64,000 nucleotides of DNA from Cytophagales bacterium (GCA_020403045.1 JADBYK010000030.1:18702-82701); one strand, 5' to 3'; counted from the first letter of the stretch, positions 40,276-50,675 are shown. Made by a program: numbers and translations. The notes: generated by a model not told the origin, from the letters alone.

Positions 40276-41148
40276 CTAGTCTACTTCCCTCCCCATCACC
40301 CACTTCAACATTTCAAACCAATCCTGTCTGTCTAAATTGATGTCAACCGATTTGGCCGCTTCAGTGATTCGCTCTGGTTTGGTAGTGCCAAGGATGGGAA
40401 AAATATGGGAAGGATGTTTAAGCAACCAGGCTAATGCCAACTGACTATAAGAAGCATTGTACTTGGCGGCTTTTGCAAACCAAACACGTTCTTCAAAATG
40501 GAGCTTTCCACCACCTAATGGTGACCAGGCCATTGCGCTTGTCCCATGCTTCAACATCAAGTCCAAATCCCCATTGAATAGTGGATCAATCCGCGAAAGT
40601 GAAATCTCTATTTGATTGGTGACTAAAGGGAATGGTAAGAAGTGTTGTAGCATTTCAAACTGTGAAGGCGTGAAATTGGAAACACCAAAGTGTAAGACCT
40701 TTCCCGCAGCTTTCAGCTTTACAAATGTTTCCGATACTTCATGTGGGTCCATAAGTGGATCGGGGCGATGAATTAAAAGCAAGTCAAGATGATCGGTATG
40801 CAACATCTTTAATGAATTCTCAACCGACCAGGTGATATGCTCTTCTGATGTATCGTAATGTTTTACCCAGGTGGTGGGTCTTTTGGCTGAACTAAACTTG
40901 ATGCCACACTTCGTGACAAGTTGAATCTTCTCTCGAAGGGACACGTCATTCTTCAAGGCATTGCCAAACAACTCTTCACAACTATGATCTCCATAAATAT
41001 CGGCATGGTCGAAAGTGGTGATGCCTTCATCTAGCGAAGTATGAATCAACCGCTCCACCGTTTCAGTAGACAACGTGTGCCACCGCCATACACCGGTGAT
41101 GATGCGCGAAAAACTTGGTCCTTTGGGATGAAGCGGTTGAACTATCAT
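40276..41148 (-). CDS. Aldo/keto reductase
   Basis: GITTFDHADIYGDHSCEELFG, LDLLLIHRPDPLMDP, FGVSNFTPSQFEML. Confidence 0.93.
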   Translation of the reverse strand: MIVQPLHPKGPSFSRIITGVWRWHTLSTETVERLIHTSLDEGITTFDHADIYGDHSCEELFGNALKNDVSLREKIQLVTKCGIKFSSAKRPTTWVKHYDTSEEHITWSVENSLKMLHTDHLDLLLIHRPDPLMDPHEVSETFVKLKAAGKVLHFGVSNFTPSQFEMLQHFLPFPLVTNQIEISLSRIDPLFNGDLDLMLKHGTSAMAWSPLGGGKLHFEERVWFAKAAKYNASYSQLALAWLLKHPSHIFPILGTTKPERITEAAKSVDINLDRQDWFEMLKWVMGREVD

Positions 41149-41456
41149 GATTTATAGTGTTGAAAACATTTGCTGCTTTTGCTGGCCGTCATTCGTTTAC
41201 ACCTTGTTCCATCTGCAGTCTTGCCACTACATTGAGCTACTTTGTCTTTCGTATGGTCGTCTGGTTTGCATACGCCACAAGGTCCTTTCCCTGCTTTCTT
41301 CGCTACGGCCAATGTCATGCCATCGGCATCGCCAGAAAGTTTACAATCAGCAGTGTGGTATTTTTCGCCTTTGGCCGAGGCATACACCGTTTGGCTGAAG
41401 CCATTGATGGCTAACCCAAAGAACAAGAATAAACTGAAAAGAATAGTCTTTTTCAT
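41145..41456 (-). CDS. Secreted small protein with two Cys-rich modules
   Basis: Signal peptide; YHTADCKLSG...GPCGVCKPDD and CSGKTADGTRCKRMTASKSSKCFQHYKS. Confidence 0.75.
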   Translation of the reverse strand: MKKTILFSLFLFFGLAINGFSQTVYASAKGEKYHTADCKLSGDADGMTLAVAKKAGKGPCGVCKPDDHTKDKVAQCSGKTADGTRCKRMTASKSSKCFQHYKS

Positions 41457-41575
41457 AATTTACAGGGGTTTGTGTTTAGCTTAACAAACCCAAGTTGTGA
41501 TTTTTTGAGGAAGAATAAAAATTGGTAGACCAATCAATACTGGCGAAAGTTAACTTTGAAAAAAGAGAAATTGAA

Positions 41576-42715
41576 ATGACGGCAGACTTAAAAAACATTT
41601 GTGCCCATGCAGGCGCCACACCAGATCCTTCAACGGGAGCTGTCACATCTCCACTTTATTTTTCATCTACATTTCATTATCCGCCCACAGGCGATTATCC
41701 AAGTGGGCATATTTATAGTCGCGAATCAAACCCAACACGCACCTCTCTTGAAACAATATTGGCGCAATTGGAACAAGGTGAAGATGCAGCCGCCTTCAGC
41801 AGCGGCAGCGCGGCCGCCAATGCTGTTTTTTTAAGTTTACGACCAAGCGATCATGTAATCATCAACTTTGATGCATATGCCGGGATTCGCACAATGCTTC
41901 GTGATATTTTTATACCATGGGGATTGCAAGTAACATTTGTTGACCTGAGTGATATCAGTAATTTAGCTAAATCGATTCAGCCAAACACCAAGTTGGTATG
42001 GACTGAATCGCCCACCAATCCACAACTTCGAATTGTCGATTTGATTTCGGGGATCACCATTTGCAAGCAACATCATATCAAAGTAGCTGTCGATAATACG
42101 TTTGCCACGCCCGCATTACAAAATCCAATAGTGCTGGGTGCAGATATTGTGATGCACAGCACCACCAAATATTTAGGTGGACATAGTGATATGACGGGAG
42201 GCGCGTTGATTACAGCAAGAAAAGATGAAATGTGGGAACGCATTCGTCACATTCAACACATACAAGGAGCGATACCGAGTCCATTTGATTGTTGGTTGTT
42301 GATGCGGGGCATTCGGAGTTTTGTTCCGCGCATGACGCAGCACTTGAGCAACGCAAAAGCAGTGGCACTATTTTTATCGACACATCCCAAAGTAGAAAAA
42401 GTATTGTATCCCGGATTGCCCACGCACACAGGCCACGAAGTAGCGAAAAAACAAATGAGCGATTTTGGGGCGATGATGTCGTTTTTAGTAAGAGGCACTA
42501 AAGAAGATGCTATCAAAATAGCTCAGCGCGTAAAAGTATTTACCAACGCCACCAGTTTGGGTGGCACGGAAAGTTTATTGGAGCATCGAAAGAGTGTAGA
42601 AGGCCCGGATTCACCTACACCGGATAATTTGATTAGACTAAGTGTGGGCTTAGAAGATAGTAATAGTTTGATTGCTGATCTAAAACAGGCATTGGGTGAT
42701 TTGATCAGCTTCTAG
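41576..42715 (+). CDS. Trans-sulfuration family PLP-dependent enzyme
   Basis: YSRESNPTRTSLETILAQLE, FSSGSAAANAV, VDNTFATP, HSTTKYLGGHSDMTGG, SLGGTESLLEHR. Confidence 0.93.
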   Translation: MTADLKNICAHAGATPDPSTGAVTSPLYFSSTFHYPPTGDYPSGHIYSRESNPTRTSLETILAQLEQGEDAAAFSSGSAAANAVFLSLRPSDHVIINFDAYAGIRTMLRDIFIPWGLQVTFVDLSDISNLAKSIQPNTKLVWTESPTNPQLRIVDLISGITICKQHHIKVAVDNTFATPALQNPIVLGADIVMHSTTKYLGGHSDMTGGALITARKDEMWERIRHIQHIQGAIPSPFDCWLLMRGIRSFVPRMTQHLSNAKAVALFLSTHPKVEKVLYPGLPTHTGHEVAKKQMSDFGAMMSFLVRGTKEDAIKIAQRVKVFTNATSLGGTESLLEHRKSVEGPDSPTPDNLIRLSVGLEDSNSLIADLKQALGDLISF

Positions 42716-43001
42716 GAAGTTTTATGGGGTCTCGCTTATCATGAAAACACGAAAGTACTCTTACGGTATTGCTTGATTCATGAATAACGAAGTATAGAGA
42801 AAATGGGAACTTTCGAAGCTTTAAAGACCGTACATCTTTATATCGCAGTCTACATTATGGATTGACGGCTAACTGAGAGTAGCTATTTTTCAAAGACGCG
42901 ACAAAATTTTGAGGGCGTTAGTACTATTTGCTGTGCAATAATTGATCGAATTTTCTATTTCTTTTTGAGCTCTCGGAGACACGATTACTTTTATAAACCA
43001 T
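42705..43001 (-). pseudogene. ParE/RelE-like toxin, multiply frameshifted
   Basis: Reverse-strand frames read MVYK / KVIVSPRAQKEIENSINYCTANSTNALKIL / NFVASLKNSYSQLAVNP / YKDVRSLKLRKFPFSLYFVIHESSNTVRVLSCFHDKRDPIKLPRS-stop, in order. Confidence 0.85.
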
Positions 43002-43221
43002 ATTTTTGGTTTAGTTGCCGAATAGACTCTTCTGAACTGACGTAGTCTTTCTCGTTTTCTTTCAATCTTTCATCTAAAATTTCTTTCATCTCAGGAGTTA
43101 GCTCCATATCATCTTCTTCCACGACTATTGTGATGGGCCTAGACTTAAATGTAGCCTTAATAGAGTCTAGTAAATCTGAGTTAACCTCTTCAGCCGAATT
43201 CAAATGATATGTTGTATACAT
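42991..43221 (-). CDS. Antitoxin-like protein partnered with the decayed toxin at 42705..43001
   Basis: Small acidic 76-aa ORF; its 3' end overlaps the toxin start by 11 bp, a common TA arrangement. Confidence 0.75.
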   Translation of the reverse strand: MYTTYHLNSAEEVNSDLLDSIKATFKSRPITIVVEEDDMELTPEMKEILDERLKENEKDYVSSEESIRQLNQKYGL

Positions 43222-43669
43222 ATGGTTTAATTAAACGCTTTCAAATTTAATGAAAGGTGAGAAGTTAACAAAGTGTTACAACGCGGCCGTTGGTTTCCAC
43301 CCTCCTGACAGCATGTACTAGAAGGCTATTGTGGGCATAAAGATTAAGCGCCATTGCTTACTCATCTCTACAAATGTTTTTTATGCTTTGGAGTTTTCGC
43401 AATTGGAAACATTGGCGAATATCCAAATTTTCTAAGATACCCCTTGCACTTTCTTGAAAGATTGCCCCCAACGGTAGGCTTTCGTAAAAACTGACCGATG
43501 AAACTTGAGGCAATTTCTTGACTAGAATCAATTGCCCAGACAATACTCGCTTGATTTGGGTTAAGTAAAGAAGCGAATTCACTGAAGTTAACTCAAATCA
43601 ATTCATTCTTTACATGATGAGTTCCAAATTTGAGCCATCAAAGAATTTATCATTTAAAACAAAAATTAT

Positions 43670-44320
43670 ATGATTAGCTCATCGTTCAAACACTCGTTGT
43701 TTATCTTTATCTTGATCGCGTTAGGAGGCGCTGCTTACGGGCAAAATGTAAAGAGGGATACTTCGTTTACATTTGCTGAAATTCGATTTGGTTACGGAGC
43801 GAATTATTTTGGAAAAGGTCTTTCTGAAGCGTATGATGCCGGAAACTTCAGTACTTCGGCCGGTTTGTTAGCGACATTAGCAGCTTACCACAAGTTTGAA
43901 AAAATCAAACATGTTGTTATAGGAATGAAATATAAATCGCTGGGAGCAGCGCCATCGAAGGGTGACAACGGCTACGAAATGTTCTTTAACTATTGGGGGG
44001 TTGCTGTTTCCGCGCGTTATTTTCCCTTCCAAAAATCGGCTCACCGAGGGCTATTTTTGCAAGCGGATTACTTTTTCATTACTCAGTTAACCCAAAAATA
44101 TCGATCCACTGCAAATTTAGAATTCAATCATCAGTTTGCCATCGGCAGTGGCTATGCAGTGGGCATTGGCTATGCGTTGAACTTACCCAACAAAAAGAAA
44201 AATCGCATTACAATTGGAATTGAATATGAGCAGGACAGCCGAAAAGGTGAGGTGAGCAACATTGGGGACAAGACTTTTGCGAGTTCAAATTTGGGTTTTT
44301 TGGTTGGCTTTATTTTCTGA
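43670..44320 (+). CDS. Outer-membrane beta-barrel-like secreted protein
   Basis: Signal peptide, alternating beta pattern, terminal aromatic LVGFIF. Confidence 0.7.
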   Translation: MISSSFKHSLFIFILIALGGAAYGQNVKRDTSFTFAEIRFGYGANYFGKGLSEAYDAGNFSTSAGLLATLAAYHKFEKIKHVVIGMKYKSLGAAPSKGDNGYEMFFNYWGVAVSARYFPFQKSAHRGLFLQADYFFITQLTQKYRSTANLEFNHQFAIGSGYAVGIGYALNLPNKKKNRITIGIEYEQDSRKGEVSNIGDKTFASSNLGFLVGFIF

Positions 44321-45665
44321 TTGAGCTGAGTTTTTTCCAGTTACCTGATCGCATATACCAGAAGGCCATCGAGAACATGCAAATCCAATACACCCATTCG
44401 CTCACCCATCCCCATATGATGGACATATTCCATACTTCCAATACGAGATAAACATAGAGTGTGTAAGCAAAAAGAGTTACGATTTCAATAATCAGATTTA
44501 CGACTGTATTTCCTGAACCGGTCACCGCATTAAGCCACACCACAGAAAAGGATTGAAGAAACAAGGCCGAGGATACTACTCGCAAAACAGGAGTGGCATA
44601 GGCAATGAAATCTTCGCCCTGGCCAAACATCGAGAGCAACGCGCCTGGGAAAATATTGAGCACGACAATCAACGTAAGCGAAAAAGCCGCACTCACTTTG
44701 GCGATGCGTTTCACCAAGGGCATTACTTCTTCTTGTTTGCCTTGCCCAATCACATTGCTCACCATCGTATTGGTGGTAGCCGCAAAGGCCCACGAAAAAA
44801 TCCCCGCTAGGCCAAATACATTTCGCATCGTATTGGAAACGGCCAAATCGCGTGCGCCATGGTGCTCGATCAGGATGTAAAAATATTCCCATGTAACAAT
44901 GCTAAGTGCGAATTGTAAAATAAGTGGCGTTGATTTAAACAGAATCAACTTGATGGAGCTGAGTTCCAATTTCCAACTTTCAAATAACCCAAAGGCTTTG
45001 TTAATACCTTTTGCATGAATGACGCCAAAGATTACCAACAATCCGGTTGCTTCTGCAATGATGGAAGCGTAGGCTGCTCCATTAAAACCCATTTTCGGAA
45101 AACCAAAGTGACCATAAATAAATGCGTAGTCGAAAAAGATATTGGCAATGGCTTCGCTCAGTGTGCCCCATACCAAAAATTTTGTTTGATTCGTACCTAC
45201 CAAGAGCGCATTGCGCATCACGTACAGATACAAAAAAGGCAACCCCCAGATACGGATAAAAATAAATCCAATCACTTCTTCAGCGATCACTTGATTGTGA
45301 ATCGTGGCGCGCAAAATCATGGGCGCTAAGGTGTAGCTGATCAATATTCCAATGAGCGAAACCCCCAGAGCAGCCCACACGCCATGATAAAACAGCTTAC
45401 CAATTTCCTTCGGTTGGTTTTCTCCTGCTTTGCGCGCGATCAGCGATTGTAGACCATTGTTTAAGCCACTGCCGATTACAGCAAATATTAAGTAATAGAC
45501 TCCGGTGATGGCTGCACTGGCCAGCGCCTTTTCGCCCAATCCACCTAAAAAGACATTGTTGGTAATGAAATTGATTTGAGGAACAATCAATGCCAATGAG
45601 ATGGGCATCGCCAACCCAAGTATTTGTTTGTAGCCGGTTTGAAGGCGAAGGTCTTTAGAATTCAT
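44310..45665 (-). CDS. MATE family efflux transporter
   Basis: LAMPISLALIVPQINFITNNVFLGGLGEKALASAAITG; ~12 TM pattern. Confidence 0.9.
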   Translation of the reverse strand: MNSKDLRLQTGYKQILGLAMPISLALIVPQINFITNNVFLGGLGEKALASAAITGVYYLIFAVIGSGLNNGLQSLIARKAGENQPKEIGKLFYHGVWAALGVSLIGILISYTLAPMILRATIHNQVIAEEVIGFIFIRIWGLPFLYLYVMRNALLVGTNQTKFLVWGTLSEAIANIFFDYAFIYGHFGFPKMGFNGAAYASIIAEATGLLVIFGVIHAKGINKAFGLFESWKLELSSIKLILFKSTPLILQFALSIVTWEYFYILIEHHGARDLAVSNTMRNVFGLAGIFSWAFAATTNTMVSNVIGQGKQEEVMPLVKRIAKVSAAFSLTLIVVLNIFPGALLSMFGQGEDFIAYATPVLRVVSSALFLQSFSVVWLNAVTGSGNTVVNLIIEIVTLFAYTLYVYLVLEVWNMSIIWGWVSEWVYWICMFSMAFWYMRSGNWKKLSSIRK

Positions 45666-45749
45666 TAGATTAGAACCTCAAAAGTAATTTAAATCCATCA
45701 CCTTAGACTAACTTTATAGAACATACGTCAATCTTAAAACACACACACC

Positions 45750-46661
45750 ATGCAAACCATCCTCGGAGCCAACGGAACAATTGCCAGCGAACTTTCCAAG
45801 CACCTACCGCAATACACAGACAAAATCAGACAGGTAAGTCGTAACCCAAAAAAGGCGAACGTCAGTGATGAACTGTTTTCAGCAGACTTGTTGAATTACC
45901 AACAAGTGGAAAAGGCGGTGGCCGGCAGCGAGGTGACCTATTTGCTAGCGGGTCTGAAGTATGATGTAAAGGTGTGGCAAGAACAATGGCCGAAAGTGAT
46001 GAAGCACACCATTGATGCTTGTAAAAAGCACAATAGCAAGTTAGTGTTTTTTGATAACGTCTATTCGTACGGACTAGTGAAGGGAACGATGACTGAAGAG
46101 ACACCTTTTAATCCGACCAGTAAGAAAGGTGAAGTACGGGCAAAGATTGCCACCCACTTGTTAGAGGAAATTAAAGCAGGCAATTTGCAAGGCATGATTG
46201 TAAGAGCAGCCGATTTTTATGGACCGAATGTATTGTTGAGTTTAACGCATTCGATGGTAACGGAAAAGTTGAAGGCTAAGAAGAGTGCACAGTGGATCGG
46301 TGATCCTAAAAAAATTCACAGCTTTACCTACACACCAGATGCTGGTAAGGCGGTAGCGATTTTAGGAAATACGCCTTCTGCATTCAATCAAACCTGGCAT
46401 GCCTTAACAAGCCAAGAAAAAATTACGGGCGAGCAATATGTGCGAATGGCCAGTGAGTTTTCAGGGCAGCCCTACAAAATTCAGCCCCTACCCAAATGGG
46501 GTGTGCGTGCACTTGGTTTCTTTATTCCGGTATTGCGTGAGTTTGTGGAGATGATGTATCAATACGAGAACGATTACTTTTTTGATAGCTCAAAGTTTGA
46601 GAAGAAGTTCGGCAACACAGCGACTTCTTATAAAGCGGGAATTGCCTCTACATTGGTTTAA
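45750..46661 (+). CDS. NAD-dependent epimerase/dehydratase-like protein
   Basis: ILGANGTIASELSKHL nucleotide-binding start; VYSYGLVKG. Confidence 0.85.
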   Translation: MQTILGANGTIASELSKHLPQYTDKIRQVSRNPKKANVSDELFSADLLNYQQVEKAVAGSEVTYLLAGLKYDVKVWQEQWPKVMKHTIDACKKHNSKLVFFDNVYSYGLVKGTMTEETPFNPTSKKGEVRAKIATHLLEEIKAGNLQGMIVRAADFYGPNVLLSLTHSMVTEKLKAKKSAQWIGDPKKIHSFTYTPDAGKAVAILGNTPSAFNQTWHALTSQEKITGEQYVRMASEFSGQPYKIQPLPKWGVRALGFFIPVLREFVEMMYQYENDYFFDSSKFEKKFGNTATSYKAGIASTLV

Positions 46662-46773
46662 TGTTAGTCAACAATCTTTAAATAGTTTTTCAGAGAACTT
46701 GAATTTAAAAAAGGGTTTAATCCTTATATTCTTTTGTTTAAAACGGATATATTTAGAATCTTTTTATTTACAA

Positions 46774-47934
46774 ATGAAGCCACCTCTTTTAAAAATTCTT
46801 TTTTTGCTTTCCGTATCATTCATTTCGGGAGTGACCTCGGCACAACGGTTTTTACCGGGTTATTACGTCAACAAATCGAATGACACGATTAGGGGATATA
46901 TCTCAAAGAAAAATTTAAAGATAAGAGCTTCTTTAGATTTTAAGGATCAGTTGAATACTTCTACCAAAAACTTTTTCCCATTTGAGATACTAGGTTATGG
47001 AACGGATAGCCTACATATCGAGTCGCGTCAGGAGAGAATACAAGGGACTCAAAGTTTAGCAAACAGAGAATTTTACCGTGTTATTTTTCATGGACAGTTG
47101 AGCTTACTAAAGGGGAGGGGAAATTACTTCACGATACGTTCAGATACTATGGATTCGGTTCTTCCGATTGCAAAGCGAGGAATACTTATTTATTATACAA
47201 AGGACCAGCCTGAGTTAAAGCGTACAATTGAGAATATGAGATTCGATGAAGAACATTTGGTGGAGGTCTTCGAACGATATCATAATAGCAAGAGTTTCCA
47301 GTACTTTCGTACATACCTACCACCTAAACATGATAAGATATTCAATCTTACTTTATTCGCAGGATATAACTATTCCAATTTAACCACCCAAAAAATAGAT
47401 GAACCCCAAAAAAAGTTCAATTCTAGTTATGCTCCTTTATTTGGCCTGAATCTTGTTTTTCTCCCCCCTTCGCGAGAGCGAGGATATTCTTTTTACATAC
47501 AACCCAGAGTGTCAAGGGAACTCTTTCAATATCAAAAAACGAGCCAGTCTCAGTTTGCATTTTCCTTTGAAGATATTGTGTATGAATCAGTAACCTTAAA
47601 AATTCCTGTTGGATGTAAGATTGATTTGCTTCATAAAATGAATTGGCTTCTCTATTTTAGTCCAGGAGGGTTCCTCCAAAAGAACTTTGCTTTAAATTCC
47701 GAAAGAAAATTCGACTCAGGTGACAATGGCCAATTGACAATAACGGATCAATCGATTCCTCTCTACTCCGATTTGTCGTTCGGGTATGGGGCTGCCTTAG
47801 GTTTAGAGAAAATGATTTCTAGTCACATATATTTTATTGAGTTTTATTTTGACTCCTCCTTTCCGGGAAATTTTACAAGAACAAATTTATCCTTGGCAGT
47901 GGGTCGCAGAATATATAATTACAAAAACCAATGA
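46774..47934 (+). CDS. Hypothetical secreted beta-barrel-like protein
   Basis: Signal peptide ending SAQRF; beta-rich sequence; start trimmed from 46582. Confidence 0.65.
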   Translation: MKPPLLKILFLLSVSFISGVTSAQRFLPGYYVNKSNDTIRGYISKKNLKIRASLDFKDQLNTSTKNFFPFEILGYGTDSLHIESRQERIQGTQSLANREFYRVIFHGQLSLLKGRGNYFTIRSDTMDSVLPIAKRGILIYYTKDQPELKRTIENMRFDEEHLVEVFERYHNSKSFQYFRTYLPPKHDKIFNLTLFAGYNYSNLTTQKIDEPQKKFNSSYAPLFGLNLVFLPPSRERGYSFYIQPRVSRELFQYQKTSQSQFAFSFEDIVYESVTLKIPVGCKIDLLHKMNWLLYFSPGGFLQKNFALNSERKFDSGDNGQLTITDQSIPLYSDLSFGYGAALGLEKMISSHIYFIEFYFDSSFPGNFTRTNLSLAVGRRIYNYKNQ

Positions 47935-50141
47935 AGCACTTTTTTACAACAATAGTTGCAATCTTGCTGATAGTTGGCATTTTACAACAATGCAATAAAG
48001 AAACGCCCATTACGAATGACTATTCAAGAATAAAAACAGAAGTGGTAAGTGTGAACAACACAGGCGCCCTTTTGAAAGCAACCATCCTTTCTTTCGGTAC
48101 TTCACCAATTGTCGACCATGGGTTTGAGTGGAGATTTTCTGATGATAAAGTACCCGGCATTGATAACATCAGCTTGGGCGCTACTACGTCAAGAAGTTTC
48201 GAAACCCTTATTTCACGGATATTTGAACCAAAAACCTATTACAAGGTTCGTGCATTTGTTAGAACCGATAAAAGAACCTCTTATGGTGAATGGGTTACTT
48301 TTAATGGAGCAGGAAGCTTACCTCCAATAGTTGGTGAATTCTTTCCGAAAAGCGGCACTTGGGGAGACACTATAACGATTAAAGGATCTAATTTTTCCTT
48401 TAATTATACTTTTGTATCAGTTGAATTTGGCGGGGTAAAAGGTAGCGTGGTTGTAACTACAGATACGCTCATTAGGGTAAAGGTGCCTAATGATTTCACT
48501 GGCTCACCAAAAACAAAATTGAAAGTGGTCGTAGGGCCAAATACGGCTATCACCACAAGCGAGTTTCAATTGCTCGAGACGGTCATTAATTCCATTACGC
48601 CTGGCAAAGGAGGTTCAAATAGTAATATTGTTATTAAGGGTAAATATTTTAGTAAGAGTTCACTATCTGTGAAAATAGGAGAACTCAATATTCCGATTGA
48701 TGTCAAATACAGCGACAGCATCAAATTTAAGTTGTTACCAAATGTTGTTCCTGGAGAAAATGATGTGATAGTAGTTTCGGGACCTTTTACAAAGGTTTTA
48801 ACCAAAGCATTTACCAGAACATATCCAAAGATTCTTGAGATTATTCCAAATAATGGTTATTTCGGAGATGTTGTTACCATTCGTGGTGAGGGATTTGGCT
48901 CTCAATTTTCAGATACACAGGTTTCGTTTAATAACGGAGGTAACAATTTCCAAAATTATCAAATTCAAGATTTAAAGGTGAACGAATTGCAAATTGTAAT
49001 TCCCGTCCTTCCGTCAACACAAATTAGAATTAAAATAAAGGCTGATTTTGCTGAGTATGAATCAGACAAGATGTTTACAATTAACCCTCCAAAGATCAAT
49101 TCAATTCAGCCAACTGATGGAGTATATCCTGGTCAGCCGATCACAATAAATGGAAGTGGATTTGTTAATAATTATTATGATAGTTATTATTATAAGGATT
49201 ACGCAGAAGTAAGAGTTGACAATGTACCTGCTATGGTTAAAACTTATAGTGCAACTAGCCTCACGTTTACCATGCCTTTTGTTTCCTCAAACGTATCAAC
49301 GATAACAATGACTAGTCAAGGTATCGTTAGAACAACTTCTACACAGAATATCAGCACACCCTTTGTAAAATTCTCTTTGGCCCCTAGTAATTTTGTTATA
49401 GGTTCATCTTGCTTTGTAATCAACAATAAATGTTACACCATTCAAAACAATCAGGTCTTATCCTTTGATGTAACAACAAAAGCGTGGTCAAATTTAAAAA
49501 ACTTCCCTGGGCCTGGTCGAACAAATTCAGGATCCTTTTCGCTTGGCGGCAAAGGATACATATTTGGTGGAACAACGGGAATTGACCTTATAAATGATTT
49601 GTGGGAGTATGATCCGTCAGCGGATAACTGGATCCAAAAAAACAAACCACCATACCGCTTTGTGGAAGCCTTTAATTTGAATGGTGTAGTTTACAGTACA
49701 CTTAATGGGGATGGATTATTTAAGTATAATCAGGCTCTTGACACATGGGAACAAAAATCATCGCAGGATTTCACATTCTCAATGCCAATCGAAAACGAGT
49801 TATACGTTTGCAAAAGAATCAACCCATATCAATATGGTTTTAACTGCTACCGTTACGATGGTATGTCGGACAAATGGATTTTTATGAATTCCGTGGAACT
49901 TGCTGAATACAATGATTTCAGCTATGCGATCGCCTATAATGGAGTTGGACTAGTTGGTGGGACAACCAAATTATATGCCTACTATGCCTCTTCAAATTCT
50001 TGGGGTGTTCTTGCTAATAATTTAGTGCCATATATGTTCGGCTCGTTCAGTACCAGCAAATTCAGAATTGATAATAAATGGTACATGATTCAAAGGGATG
50101 GAGTCGTTTACCAATTTAATGGGGCTTACTCCGGCCTATAA
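47931..50141 (+). CDS. Lipoprotein with IPT/TIG repeats and a Kelch-like C-terminal domain
   Basis: Lipobox-like GILQQC; repeated FPKSGTWGDTITIKGSNFS, PNNGYFGDVVTIRGEGFG and PTDGVYPGQPITINGSGF; Kelch-like GGKGYIFGGTTGIDLINDLWEYDPSADNW. Confidence 0.88.
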   Translation: MKHFFTTIVAILLIVGILQQCNKETPITNDYSRIKTEVVSVNNTGALLKATILSFGTSPIVDHGFEWRFSDDKVPGIDNISLGATTSRSFETLISRIFEPKTYYKVRAFVRTDKRTSYGEWVTFNGAGSLPPIVGEFFPKSGTWGDTITIKGSNFSFNYTFVSVEFGGVKGSVVVTTDTLIRVKVPNDFTGSPKTKLKVVVGPNTAITTSEFQLLETVINSITPGKGGSNSNIVIKGKYFSKSSLSVKIGELNIPIDVKYSDSIKFKLLPNVVPGENDVIVVSGPFTKVLTKAFTRTYPKILEIIPNNGYFGDVVTIRGEGFGSQFSDTQVSFNNGGNNFQNYQIQDLKVNELQIVIPVLPSTQIRIKIKADFAEYESDKMFTINPPKINSIQPTDGVYPGQPITINGSGFVNNYYDSYYYKDYAEVRVDNVPAMVKTYSATSLTFTMPFVSSNVSTITMTSQGIVRTTSTQNISTPFVKFSLAPSNFVIGSSCFVINNKCYTIQNNQVLSFDVTTKAWSNLKNFPGPGRTNSGSFSLGGKGYIFGGTTGIDLINDLWEYDPSADNWIQKNKPPYRFVEAFNLNGVVYSTLNGDGLFKYNQALDTWEQKSSQDFTFSMPIENELYVCKRINPYQYGFNCYRYDGMSDKWIFMNSVELAEYNDFSYAIAYNGVGLVGGTTKLYAYYASSNSWGVLANNLVPYMFGSFSTSKFRIDNKWYMIQRDGVVYQFNGAYSGL

Positions 50142-50241
50142 TTCAATCTGCAAATGCTTCTGAAAATAGGAGTAGCATCTTGTTCGTAATCGTGTTGCTC
50201 AAATGTGAATTTCTGCCACGAAGTGCCATGAGGTTAAGGAA

Positions 50242-50324
50242 AAAAATAGAATAGATCGTGAGGTCGGAAGACCTGACGACACAGAAAATAGAATAGATCG
50301 TGAGCTTGGAAGACCTGACGACAC
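50242..50324 (-). repeat. Tandem pair of ~41-bp palindromic units related to the REPIN-like left end
   Basis: gaatagatcgtgaggtcggaagacctgacgacac repeated twice; reverse complement TGTGTCGTCAGGTCTTCCGACCTCACGATC matches TGTGCCGTCAGGTCTTCCGACCTGGCGATC at 57951. Confidence 0.8.
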
Positions 50325-50370
50325 GTAAAATTGATGCTCTCGCTTACGGTTATTTGAGAAGAGCAAACTA

Positions 50371-50675
50371 CTACAATTTCAGTTTAATGGGGTTTTGTCT
50401 TGCATCAAAAACTCTAATGACTTCTACCCTTTCCTCTGTCTCCAAATAAATAATCAAATGATTGCCGTAAATGAGTTTTTGATAATTTACTTCTGGCCTG
50501 CGATTACTGATGTAGCGAGTGCCACTTAAAATTTTATTAGTCAGTGTATCCGTTTTAAGCACCAACTTTTCAATCATTTGAAAGGCTTTCTGCTCTCCAA
50601 TAATAGACTGTTGAAATCGTAAATTTTTTGAAGGTCGCTTTCCGCCTTATCAGACCAAATTACTTCTCTCTCCAA
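50371..50675 (-). pseudogene. ParE/RelE-like toxin with a single frameshift
   Basis: First part (TTG at 50675) EREVIWSDKAESDLQKIYDFNS; the next frame continues QSIIGEQKAFQMIEKLVLKTDTLTNKILSGTRYISNRRPEVNYQKLIYGNHLIIYLETEERVEVIRVFDARQNPIKLKL. Confidence 0.82.

Noticed and set aside
43358-43582. 74-aa minus-strand ORF upstream of the TA locus
   Set aside because: No recognisable family, no good start context and no support beyond being open; not called.
44530-44892. 120-aa ORF overlapping the MATE gene on the same strand, and similar overlapping ORFs such as 59543..60079
   Set aside because: Lies wholly within a well-supported gene in another frame; typical shadow ORF composition.
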